From the NCBI GenBank assembly GCA_902798745.1, contig CADBXM010000003.1, positions 54,525 through 118,524 on the forward strand: a stretch of 64,000 bases of DNA. Reading direction: 5' to 3'. Both the position numbers and the translations under genes were made by a program. Source of the stretch: an uncultured Eubacteriales bacterium. GTDB taxonomy: Bacteria > Bacillota > Clostridia > Peptostreptococcales > Anaerovoracaceae. Of the stretch, positions 35,327 through 42,882 are shown piece by piece (the stretch's first letter is position 1; every line of letters begins with the position of its first letter). The notes below the pieces were generated by a model. The model had not been told where the DNA came from, ran no database searches, and worked only from the letters and a program-made list of their open reading frames with translations.

Positions 35327-36832
35327 ATGAGTAAGAACACAGAAACAGCCGCCAAGACATCAGGCGGCATCACAGAAAAGCAGGCCAAACGAAATATGTG
35401 GTGCTACCCTCTCGGCACATTCGGAAGGGACATGATCTACAGCCTGTTCACCAATTTCATCCTCGTCTACATCCTTTTTACTCACCATCTGACGGCGGCA
35501 CAGCTGGTAGCCATCACAGGCATTATGATAGGCGCGAGGTTATTCGATGCCCTGAACGACCCTCTGATGGGAAATATCATCGAGCGGACTCGTTCACGCT
35601 GGGGCAAGTATAAACCATGGCTTGTCATCGGCATCCTGAGCACATCGGTGGTCGTGTATCTGGCATTCAATGTAAGGCTGGAGGGCTGGGCATTCATATG
35701 GTTCTTCGGAATCATATACTTCGCGTACAGCATCACTTATACGATGCACGACATATCGTACTGGGGCATGATACCGGCTCTCAGCCAAAAAGGTAGTACC
35801 CGCGACAAACTGACAGCTATGACCAACCTTTGCGCTGGCATAGGCGGAGGGCTCGCAGGGCTGTTCGTACCGATGCTCACTACCGGTTCAGGCGCGATCG
35901 GAGGAAATGCTCAGACCGCGTACGGTGTAGTGGCGCTCATATTCTGCATCCTCGCTCCTCTCTTCCTCTGCATCACCATTTTCGGAGTCAGGGAGGACCG
36001 GTCATACATGGATATCACACCGCCTCCGGTCAGCTTCAAGAAGATCGTCTCTACCATTACCAATAATGATCAGCTTTCATGGATGTGCCTCATATTCCTG
36101 CTGCATCAGATCGGCGCGGATCTGATAGTCGGCGGTATAGGTTCCACTTACATTTACTTCACCTATGGATACAAGGGCGGTCTTTACTCGCTCTTCTCCA
36201 CCATAGGCCTATCAGCTTCGGGCATACTGCTTATCGCATATCCGTGGCTGTCGTCAAAGTGGAGCAGAAAAGGTCTCATGAAAGGCTTTGGTATCGTCAT
36301 GATAGCCGGCTTTGCACTGATGATCGGTGCCGGGCTCTTCATGCCGGCAGAGATGCCTTCATTCTGGATCACGACTGTCGGCTACATGCTGGCTAATCTT
36401 GGAATGAACTGCTACTACGTGATCATGATGCTCTCCGTCTTCAATACAGTCGAGTACAACGAGTATAAGAACGGCACCAGAGACGAGGCCATAATCGCCT
36501 CGATCAGACCATTCTTCACCAAGATGGGAGGCGCCCTGTGCGTACTGCTCACTTCGGCATCATACCTTATCTTCGGCGTCACGGATTACACCAACCAGAT
36601 AAGTTCACTCGAGCAGGCGGCGAATATGGGAACGATCACCGAGGCTGAAAAGCTTGCTCAGATCGATCAGGTCATCACTTCCGTAAGCAGCGGACAAAGC
36701 CACGGCATACTGCTTGTAATGTGCCTCATACCTCTGGTAATGATGCTTTGCGCATATCTGCTTTATAAGAAGCACTACATACTCGATGAGGAGGAATACG
36801 ACCGGATCGTCGAGGAACTCAAAGCACGGTAA
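35327..36832 (+). CDS. GPH-family (MelB-like) sugar:cation symporter
   Basis: 501 residues with twelve membrane segments. GARLFDALNDPLMGNIIERTRSRWGKYKPW near 68-97 is the GPH signature containing the cation-site aspartate, and SYWGMIPALS near 145 is a further family block. Likely imports melibiose, raffinose or a related alpha-galactoside for the enzyme encoded just upstream. SD is AAGGAAGAGCAA. Ends 30 bases before a strong terminator. Confidence 0.88.
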   Translation: MSKNTETAAKTSGGITEKQAKRNMWCYPLGTFGRDMIYSLFTNFILVYILFTHHLTAAQLVAITGIMIGARLFDALNDPLMGNIIERTRSRWGKYKPWLVIGILSTSVVVYLAFNVRLEGWAFIWFFGIIYFAYSITYTMHDISYWGMIPALSQKGSTRDKLTAMTNLCAGIGGGLAGLFVPMLTTGSGAIGGNAQTAYGVVALIFCILAPLFLCITIFGVREDRSYMDITPPPVSFKKIVSTITNNDQLSWMCLIFLLHQIGADLIVGGIGSTYIYFTYGYKGGLYSLFSTIGLSASGILLIAYPWLSSKWSRKGLMKGFGIVMIAGFALMIGAGLFMPAEMPSFWITTVGYMLANLGMNCYYVIMMLSVFNTVEYNEYKNGTRDEAIIASIRPFFTKMGGALCVLLTSASYLIFGVTDYTNQISSLEQAANMGTITEAEKLAQIDQVITSVSSGQSHGILLVMCLIPLVMMLCAYLLYKKHYILDEEEYDRIVEELKAR

Positions 36833-36862
36833 TGCCAAAAGGCACTTCGATAGTTGACATAA

Positions 36863-36899
36863 AAAATGGACTGGCCATCAATGTTGGTCGGTCCATTTT
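36863..36899. terminator. Bidirectional terminator between melB-type gene and phosphatase gene
   Basis: AAAATGGACTGGCCA and TTGGTCGGTCCATTTT pair with one mismatch; A and T runs flank both sides and the two neighbouring genes converge here. Confidence 0.85.
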
Positions 36900-36902
36900 G
36901 TT

Positions 36903-37631
36903 TCAGTCATGTCGCGTCTCATCTGTCCAGCATTCACAGAACCTCGCCGCGAATGCCGGTGGCTCATCATGTTCATACAGGTGTGCTATCTCGCCGTACG
37001 ACAGCATCCTGAACGACGCGATCCCTTTTCTTCGCTCTTCGGTCACAAGCGTGGTCACTGACGATGGCTGCGCGCAGAATCCGTGCCATACGACCATCGG
37101 CGACACTCCCAACAGGTGGCTCAGCAGCACAGAACCGGAGCCGAAATGACAGAACAGCGCAATGGTCTCGTGGTTTGGCCTCTCCGCTCTGTAGTATCCG
37201 CCCTCCCGGCGGTAGCCGTGTTTCGCCAGAAGCTCGTCGAACGCCTCTACCACTTTGTCATACTCCTCGCCTATCCCAAAAGGCGCCATATATTCGCTCT
37301 CGCTCCATCTGTCCTTCTCGTAGAAAACCGGCTCTTGTGTCCAGTCCTGAGGGAGCCAGTCCCAAGGGATACGCTTTCTCTCCGTGTCATCCGGTCTGTC
37401 GATGAAGTGGTCGAACTCCCGCAGCCACGGAAGCTCCTCCGCGGTTTGTCCGAGTCTGGCCAAAACCGGCGTGGCCGTATCGCGCGCACGTCCGTATGGA
37501 GAAGTGTAGAAGAAGTCGATATCCTGCTTGCACAGAAAATCCGCAAGATACTCAACCTCGCGCCTGCCCTTCTCCGTAAGGGAGTCGTTCTCGTAATCCG
37601 GATCCCCGTGCCTGATAATCAATAACCTCAT
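36903..37631 (-). CDS. Histidine phosphatase superfamily protein
   Basis: 242 residues. LLIIRHGDPDY with RHG at 7-9, SPYGRARDTATPVL near 44, and the distal catalytic histidine in IALFCHFGSGSVLLSHLLG near 162. The insert with many Trp (IPWDWLPQDW near 86-95) is typical of a broader phosphatase subgroup rather than of glycolytic phosphoglycerate mutase. Substrate unknown. Its ATG overlaps the stop of the AEC transporter gene by four bases, so the two are co-translated. Confidence 0.8.
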   Translation of the reverse strand: MRLLIIRHGDPDYENDSLTEKGRREVEYLADFLCKQDIDFFYTSPYGRARDTATPVLARLGQTAEELPWLREFDHFIDRPDDTERKRIPWDWLPQDWTQEPVFYEKDRWSESEYMAPFGIGEEYDKVVEAFDELLAKHGYRREGGYYRAERPNHETIALFCHFGSGSVLLSHLLGVSPMVVWHGFCAQPSSVTTLVTEERRKGIASFRMLSYGEIAHLYEHDEPPAFAARFCECWTDETRHD

Positions 37632-38566
37632 TTGATCACTTCCAGTATTATTGCTGCCAACGGAATAGTCACGACAGACATCAATGTAGTCAGCGAGACC
37701 AGTTCGGACAGAAGCAGTGAGTTCTTTTTATACTTCTCGGCTATAACGGCCGCGAACACCGCCGTCGGCAGTGCAGCGTCGATCACGATGATAGTCTTCA
37801 CATCGGCTCCCAGAATACTGATCGGATGCACCGCAAGTATGACCAAAGCCGGTATCACAGCCATCGCAAACAGTGAAACGATCATGTTGTTCCTGCTTAC
37901 GATCTCCCTTACTCTCACCGAGCCAAGCCTGGCGCCCACAAGTATCATGGAGAGCGGGATCGTGATATCCCCTATCATCGTAATGGTCTCATCCACTATC
38001 CCTTCAGGTCTTATATGCGCGAACATCATCACAAAACCAATGGCCAGAGAAATGACCAAAGGCGATTTCAATGTATTAAGGAGTTCCCTGGCAGATACCC
38101 TTTTGCCGCTGCCAATGGTGAGTATCGAAGGCTCCATCCACATGAGATAAACATTCAGGATTATGTTTGACATGACCATCAGGTAAAGCATGTCGCCACC
38201 ATACAGAGCCTTGATTATCGGGAAGCCCATGAAGCCGTTGTTGGTTGCGGCTACCGCTGCGATATAGACACCGGTATCTTCCCTGTCTCCGATTTTTAAC
38301 GCTCTTACCAATACGTATGTGAGAATCGATGACACGATATAGAAGAGCATGGTGCATACCATTACGGCTATTGTATCGCTGAGCATGGAGTCTGAGATCT
38401 CCCTCGAGTAGAGGCTGCTGATTATGAGGCAGGGGCAGGCTATGTCCATCAGAATAGCCGTCAGCGGCTTTACAGCATCATCACCAAGAACGCCGACTTT
38501 GTATGCTATGAAGCCGACCAGCATGATCGCGAATATAGATACTACTTTCCCTATGATCAAAAGCAT
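37628..38566 (-). CDS. AEC-family (auxin efflux carrier-like) transporter
   Basis: 312 residues with ten hydrophobic segments. IFAIMLVGFIAYKVGVLGDDA near 11-31 and AAVAATNNGFMGFPIIKALYG near 104-124 are AEC blocks. Bacterial members carry dicarboxylates, malate or amino acids; substrate unknown. Coupled to the phosphatase gene. No strong terminator separates it from the small BFD-type gene 43 bases upstream, so the two may share transcripts. Confidence 0.83.
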   Translation of the reverse strand: MLLIIGKVVSIFAIMLVGFIAYKVGVLGDDAVKPLTAILMDIACPCLIISSLYSREISDSMLSDTIAVMVCTMLFYIVSSILTYVLVRALKIGDREDTGVYIAAVAATNNGFMGFPIIKALYGGDMLYLMVMSNIILNVYLMWMEPSILTIGSGKRVSARELLNTLKSPLVISLAIGFVMMFAHIRPEGIVDETITMIGDITIPLSMILVGARLGSVRVREIVSRNNMIVSLFAMAVIPALVILAVHPISILGADVKTIIVIDAALPTAVFAAVIAEKYKKNSLLLSELVSLTTLMSVVTIPLAAIILEVIK

Positions 38567-38609
38567 ATGAACGTTTCCTTACACCTTTTTCGTCTGTTTT
38601 TCTTCTTTA

Positions 38610-38804
38610 CTATTTTACCGCACCGTCAGACAATGAGCCACAATCACGTATGATACGTTCTATCAGAGGCCGGCAATTACCGCAGCTGCGTCCAAGCCCT
38701 GTAGTTTTCTGAAGGTCATCAAATGACGTAGCGCCGTTTTCTACAGCCTCCCGTATCGTAGATTCATAAACTCTTTCACAACTGCAAATCAGCTTATCTT
38801 TCAT
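38610..38804 (-). CDS. BFD-like [2Fe-2S]-binding domain protein
   Basis: 64 residues that are one complete BFD domain: ICSCERVYESTIREAV near 6-21 and GRSCGNCRPLIERII near 38-52 give four cysteines in the C-x-C ... C-x2-C pattern. Stand-alone forms act as small electron carriers or assist bacterioferritin and nitrite-reductase-type enzymes; the partner is not evident here. SD ATAGGAGACAA before ATG. About 100 bases after the SAM-riboswitch gene, same strand. Confidence 0.83.
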   Translation of the reverse strand: MKDKLICSCERVYESTIREAVENGATSFDDLQKTTGLGRSCGNCRPLIERIIRDCGSLSDGAVK

Positions 38805-38900
38805 TTGTCTCCTATCTGAGCTTCCTTGTCTTTGTGTAAATATATATCCCTCGGATATTATATCGTGTCACAGATCATTCTTTAAATACTTTTCCATTTA

Positions 38901-39542
38901 TTAGTGTCTCTTAAGGATCTCCCAGATTTCTTTGAACTCATCAATACTCAGCGCATTCTGCGGATTCATGCCCGCCACACACCAAGTGATTGGAATTCCA
39001 GGCATTCCCGGTGCATATAGTTTTGAATTTACATTTACATATACCCAACTGCAGCCCCAGTTGCCATGTTTGCCCCATGATCGAAAGCCCTCCTTCCTAA
39101 GATAGTCCCAGAACTCTCCATCATCTGTCTTGATTGTATCGTCCTCTATCATGAAACAAGCAGAGCCTGAAGATATCGAAGGTATATCCTTCTCTTCATC
39201 GATCACCGCATAACCCGGGTTGCGTATTTCACCTTTGAACATGGACGCTGAGACCGCATCCGCCCCTTCCCCGTCAAACAGCCAGGTGATGATTTCTCTA
39301 TAATGGTGCTTCGCCATGGGATTCCCTGCACGCTCTCTGATATACTCTGCATCTTCCCTTGACAGCATCAGCTCCATCAGTCTTTCGTTAGCGTTTCTGA
39401 TGCCTTCCTCGTCTTCTTCATCCGTTTCGAATGAGAAATACTCAAACATGAGCTTGTAATACTCTTTGCATTCATCACTTGGCGCTTTTTCATAGACGCA
39501 TTTCCAATAAGGGTTCTTCATAAAAGAATCAAAAATATTCAT
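38901..39542 (-). CDS. Unknown protein under a SAM riboswitch
   Basis: 213 residues, soluble, acidic N-terminal half (FSFETDEEDEEGIRNANERL near 36-55). The C-terminal part is Trp/Gly-rich: FRSWGKHGNWGCSWVYVNVN near 153-172 and PGIPITWCVAGMNPQNA near 180. I do not recognise a family. No signal peptide or membrane span. Good SD (AAGGAGCGCAATAA). The leader contains an S-box aptamer and terminator, so the gene should be expressed when SAM is low; a role in methionine, sulfur or methyl metabolism is an inference from that control only. Confidence 0.7.
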   Translation of the reverse strand: MNIFDSFMKNPYWKCVYEKAPSDECKEYYKLMFEYFSFETDEEDEEGIRNANERLMELMLSREDAEYIRERAGNPMAKHHYREIITWLFDGEGADAVSASMFKGEIRNPGYAVIDEEKDIPSISSGSACFMIEDDTIKTDDGEFWDYLRKEGFRSWGKHGNWGCSWVYVNVNSKLYAPGMPGIPITWCVAGMNPQNALSIDEFKEIWEILKRH

Positions 39543-39604
39543 TTATTGCGCTCCTTTCTATTAGGTCTTTGCACTTGGATCTGGCATTTCCACAAAGAGC
39601 GCAG

Positions 39605-39634
39605 GAAAGAAAAAATCCCATCGTCACGATGGGA
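39605..39634 (-). terminator. Terminator of the SAM riboswitch
   Basis: Minus-strand TCCCATCG (39627-39634), loop TGA, CGATGGGA (39616-39623), then TTTTTTCTTTC. The 5' arm can instead pair with CGATGGA of the aptamer P1 3' strand, giving the expected antiterminator switch. Confidence 0.88.
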
Positions 39635-39646
39635 CCTGAGATCATT

Positions 39647-39746
39647 ATCATTGGTTCCATCGTTCAAGCTTTAGCACCTTGCCTATCGGTAGGTTGCTGC
39701 ACGGTCATAGAGCTTGTCTCTCGCGTGCTCTTTATGGATCATTGAT
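39647..39746 (-). promoter_or_regulatory. SAM riboswitch aptamer (S-box/SAM-I clan)
   Basis: The minus strand has the S-box core in order: AAAGAGCACG, GAGAGAC with AAGCTC, CGTGCAGCAACC, a short P3 hairpin (CCTA-CCGA-TAGG), and CAAGGTGCTAA. P2 pairs GCACG with CGTGC. P1 pairs TCCAT (39734-39738) with ATGGA (39656-39660) and ATCA with TGAT outside an internal loop. P4 is poorly formed compared with classical SAM-I, so a SAM-I/IV-type variant is possible. Confidence 0.82.
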
Positions 39747-39824
39747 TTTTGTGACATGTTTTGCCACGGCTCAAGTATTACACAAAAGCCAAAGAAAGTC
39801 CACCTCTGTTGATCTCGAGCATTA

Positions 39825-39863
39825 AGAAAACGCCGAAGTGCTTCTAAATGAAGATCTTCGGCG
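39825..39863 (-). terminator. Terminator after the APC permease gene
   Basis: Minus-strand CGCCGAAG..CTTC, loop ATTTA, GAAG..CTTCGGCG, followed by TTTTCTTAA. It begins 23 bases after the permease stop and isolates the SAM-riboswitch unit from upstream transcription. Confidence 0.8.
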
Positions 39864-39885
39864 TGAGTAAATGATTAGATGTTGA

Positions 39886-41319
39886 TCACTCGAGTTCTGC
39901 GCTTTCTTTCTCGCGCTTCTTGATCATAGGCAGTATTACGCCAAGAACCGTCAGCACGATAGGTGTCGCAATATTGAGGCACATTGTGAATGGGTTCGCA
40001 TCGTATACTCCGAGCAGGCAGCATGCGGCTGTTATGAAGAAGCACCATCCGCCTGCAACTATAGCCATCTTGTCGTTCTTGATGAAACGATATTCCGGAT
40101 TAAATCTCCTTCCGGCAACTCTGAGTGCGATATATGCTGTGAATACCCAGAGATAACGCATTGGCATGCAAACCGAATTGAGCTTCGTCAGCTGAGCAAG
40201 AACATCAGCAGCACCCGGTACGAATGACTGGATAAGGATGATGGATCCCGAAAGAATGGCGACCATCTTGATGCCATTTACATAAGCTCCGAAATCGTTC
40301 TTCCTGAGAAGCTTTGTAGGGATGAACTGCTGAGCCTCTTCATTGTCGAGCAGCATGCGCAGAGGCGCGTCGATACTGATGACGAGTGTCGAAAGCTGTC
40401 CTATCGCGTTGCAGATAGCATAAATGATCAGCAACAGATCTCCTACCCTGTAGTAGTCCCCGAGCTTCTGGAATGCCCAGTATGCACCGTTGGATACATA
40501 TGAATTGAAGCTTTCTTCCGAAGCATTGATCTCAGCAGGATCGAACATCATTCCCATCGCGACCGTGCCGAGGATAGCGCATACTACTACCATGATGGCA
40601 AGCGAGATCATCGCTCTAGGGAATCCCTTACTTGGATCTTTGACCTTGTTTACATAAGGTGAGATTTTCTCGCATCCGCCGACAGCAAATACGAGGATCG
40701 AAAGGGATGTGAAGTACTTAACATTGAACTCAGGCACAAGGCTCTTGACACCGAGATCCATGGATACAAAGTCAGCACCCGGATTGATGGCTCTGGCGGC
40801 AAACATCATGAGAATATAGAGTATAGACATGATAAACATGCTTGTTCCCGCTACAGTAGCCAGTTTCTTAAGCGGATTAAGGCCGCGGCTTGCTACCCAG
40901 CAGAAGAAGATGAGCACTGCGAATGTTGTCAGCTGGACAGCGATTGTAGGCAGAGTGTCATATGTCTCTGCGTTACGGAATACGGCCCAGCTGAGTGCTT
41001 TGAGTCCGCCCGATGATTTACTTGCGATATATGTTACATGGCATGCCCAATAAGTCCATCCGGCATAATATGCCAACTTAGGGCCTGTTGTCTTTGAGAT
41101 CCACGAACTAACGCCTCCGCCGGATTCCTTGAATGCAGAGCCGAGTTCACCTACCATAAGCGCATATGGTATAAAGTAAAGAGCAAACATCAGGATCCAG
41201 CTGAATATTACCTGTATTCCGTTAAAATAAACGAAACCATTCAGTACATTACCGAATCCCCATACTGTGGAAAACGCAATAAATGCCAGCGTTGTCCATT
41301 TCATTTTCTTTGAGTCCAT
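39886..41319 (-). CDS. APC-superfamily amino-acid permease
   Basis: 477 residues with about twelve membrane segments. The first span TTLAFIAFSTVWGFGNVLNG has the APC glycine-rich start, GELGSAFKESGGGVSSWISK near 57-76 is the classical substrate-site region, and SILVFAVGGCEKISPYVNKVK near 205 is the family block in span 6. Closest in type to the glutamate/GABA or amino-acid antiporter groups. Substrate unknown. Encoded 46 bases after an M18 aminopeptidase, so it may carry the released amino acids. SD AGGGAGGGAC before the ATG. Confidence 0.85.
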   Translation of the reverse strand: MDSKKMKWTTLAFIAFSTVWGFGNVLNGFVYFNGIQVIFSWILMFALYFIPYALMVGELGSAFKESGGGVSSWISKTTGPKLAYYAGWTYWACHVTYIASKSSGGLKALSWAVFRNAETYDTLPTIAVQLTTFAVLIFFCWVASRGLNPLKKLATVAGTSMFIMSILYILMMFAARAINPGADFVSMDLGVKSLVPEFNVKYFTSLSILVFAVGGCEKISPYVNKVKDPSKGFPRAMISLAIMVVVCAILGTVAMGMMFDPAEINASEESFNSYVSNGAYWAFQKLGDYYRVGDLLLIIYAICNAIGQLSTLVISIDAPLRMLLDNEEAQQFIPTKLLRKNDFGAYVNGIKMVAILSGSIILIQSFVPGAADVLAQLTKLNSVCMPMRYLWVFTAYIALRVAGRRFNPEYRFIKNDKMAIVAGGWCFFITAACCLLGVYDANPFTMCLNIATPIVLTVLGVILPMIKKREKESAELE

Positions 41320-41365
41320 CTCTGAAAGTCCCTCCCTGCATCATGCTAAGCATGATGCTCAATTA

Positions 41366-42685
41366 CTAAAAAATTAGTTTATATGTACCATTGCCTGTCT
41401 CCTCAACGGACGAGGAAAACAGGACTTTGGCAGTATTAACAAGATAGGCGGTATCCTCAGCGCCTGCTGTTTCATAAGGCGAATGCATTGCGAGCTGAGG
41501 GAGACCTACATCCACAGTGTTCAGTGACACCTGGCTCTGGGCGATATTGCCGAGAGTGGAACCGCCGAGCATGTCAGAGCGATTGGTGAAGGTCTGATAC
41601 GGAACACCTGCTTTGTCGAAAATCGCGCGTATCATGGCTCCTGATACTGCGTCAGTAGTATATTTCTGATTAGCGCTGTATTTGATTACGACTCCTTTGT
41701 TGAGGTAAACACGGTTGGTCGGATCGGTCTTGTCCTTGTGATTTGGATGCACTGCGTGGGCATTGTCCGCAGAGACAAGGAAGCTTGAGGCGATATCCAT
41801 CAGGTACTCATCCTCTGTCTTTCCCATCGAGCTGTTTATGCGGTGCAGAGTATCCTTAAGAAAGCTGCCCGCAGCTCCCTGCTTGGTGCCGGAGCCCACT
41901 TCTTCATTGTCGAATACACAATGTACTGCTACCGAACCTTTTGGTGTCGCTTCTGTAAATCCCTTCAGAGAAGCAAAAGCGCACTGCAAATCGTCAAGAC
42001 GTCCACTTGCTATGAACTCGTTGTTGAGTCCAAGCTTCACAGCAGGCATACGATTGTAAAGGAAAAGATCTGTATCAAGGATATCCTCAGCGGATACACC
42101 CGCCTCAGAAGCGATGAGCTTCACGAAAGAATCTGATTCCTCGCCCTTTTCACAGAAGAGCGGCAGCATGTCTACCTGCGCATTGTATGCGTATCCGTCA
42201 TTGACCTGTCTGTTCATGTGGATAGCCAGATTAGGAATGATCATGAGGTCGCGGTCGACATTCACAAGCCTTGTCTCGATGCCGTCCTTTGTTCTGACAA
42301 CTACCCTCCCGGCTACCGAAAGCGGTCTGTCAAACCACGGAGCGCAAAGCATCCCGCCGTATTTCTCCACATTGAGCTTCACATACCGGTCTTCTATCGT
42401 AATCTCAGCATTAGCCTTGATCTTGAAAACCGGAGAATCACAATGGCTGGCCATGATCCTGAACCCCTTATAATCTTTCTTCGGGATCCTAAACGCAATG
42501 ATCGCGGAGTCATTTCTGGTCACATAATAGCCCTTGCCGGATTCGATATCCCATGCCGTGCCTTCATACAGGCGCGTCATTCCGGCTTTATCCAGAATGT
42601 CGCACATGTTTTTTACAGCAAAAAACGCATTGGGACTATGGTCAAGGAATGAAAACAACTCTTTATTTATCTGATTGGAGTCCAT
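41366..42685 (-). CDS. M18-family aminopeptidase
   Basis: 439 residues, usual for the aspartyl aminopeptidase family. The first metal histidine is in MASHCDSPVFK near 79, and FDNEEVGSGTKQGA near 265 carries the zinc-bridging and catalytic acidic residues; a C-terminal metal histidine is in LAMHSPYETAGAEDTAYL near 405. It removes N-terminal acidic or neutral residues from peptides in the cytoplasm. Precedes the APC permease gene in a two-gene unit under a near-consensus promoter with an operator-like palindrome. SD AAGGAGAG. Confidence 0.9.
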   Translation of the reverse strand: MDSNQINKELFSFLDHSPNAFFAVKNMCDILDKAGMTRLYEGTAWDIESGKGYYVTRNDSAIIAFRIPKKDYKGFRIMASHCDSPVFKIKANAEITIEDRYVKLNVEKYGGMLCAPWFDRPLSVAGRVVVRTKDGIETRLVNVDRDLMIIPNLAIHMNRQVNDGYAYNAQVDMLPLFCEKGEESDSFVKLIASEAGVSAEDILDTDLFLYNRMPAVKLGLNNEFIASGRLDDLQCAFASLKGFTEATPKGSVAVHCVFDNEEVGSGTKQGAAGSFLKDTLHRINSSMGKTEDEYLMDIASSFLVSADNAHAVHPNHKDKTDPTNRVYLNKGVVIKYSANQKYTTDAVSGAMIRAIFDKAGVPYQTFTNRSDMLGGSTLGNIAQSQVSLNTVDVGLPQLAMHSPYETAGAEDTAYLVNTAKVLFSSSVEETGNGTYKLIF

Positions 42686-42726
42686 ATGCCATCTCTCCTT
42701 TTGTTAATAAAATGCCAAACGCCTAA

Positions 42727-42771
42727 AGTGTAGTCCCGGCATTTTCAAATGTCAACCCCTAAGGTTGTCAT
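42727..42771 (-). promoter_or_regulatory. Promoter and operator-like palindrome for the aminopeptidase-permease pair
   Basis: Minus-strand TTGACA (42750-42755), 17-base spacer, TACACT (42727-42732). ATGACAACC and GGTTGACAT (arms in 42749-42771, five-base centre, eight of nine positions paired) overlap the -35, a natural place for a repressor. Confidence 0.75.
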
Positions 42772-42797
42772 TTGCCGTGTTGAGGCAATACGGCCAA

Positions 42798-42843
42798 TAA
42801 AAAAACACCGGGGCGTTGCATTTTGTAACACTCCGGTGTTTTT
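42798..42843. terminator. Terminator downstream of the pectate-lyase-like gene
   Basis: AACACCGG and CCGGTGTT arms with extra GTTGCA/TGTAAC pairing inside, flanked by A and T runs. It lies 40 bases after the stop of the minus-strand secreted-protein gene. Confidence 0.85.
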
Positions 42844-42882
42844 ACGCATCTTTATGATCACTAAAAACAATCGTTGATACAG

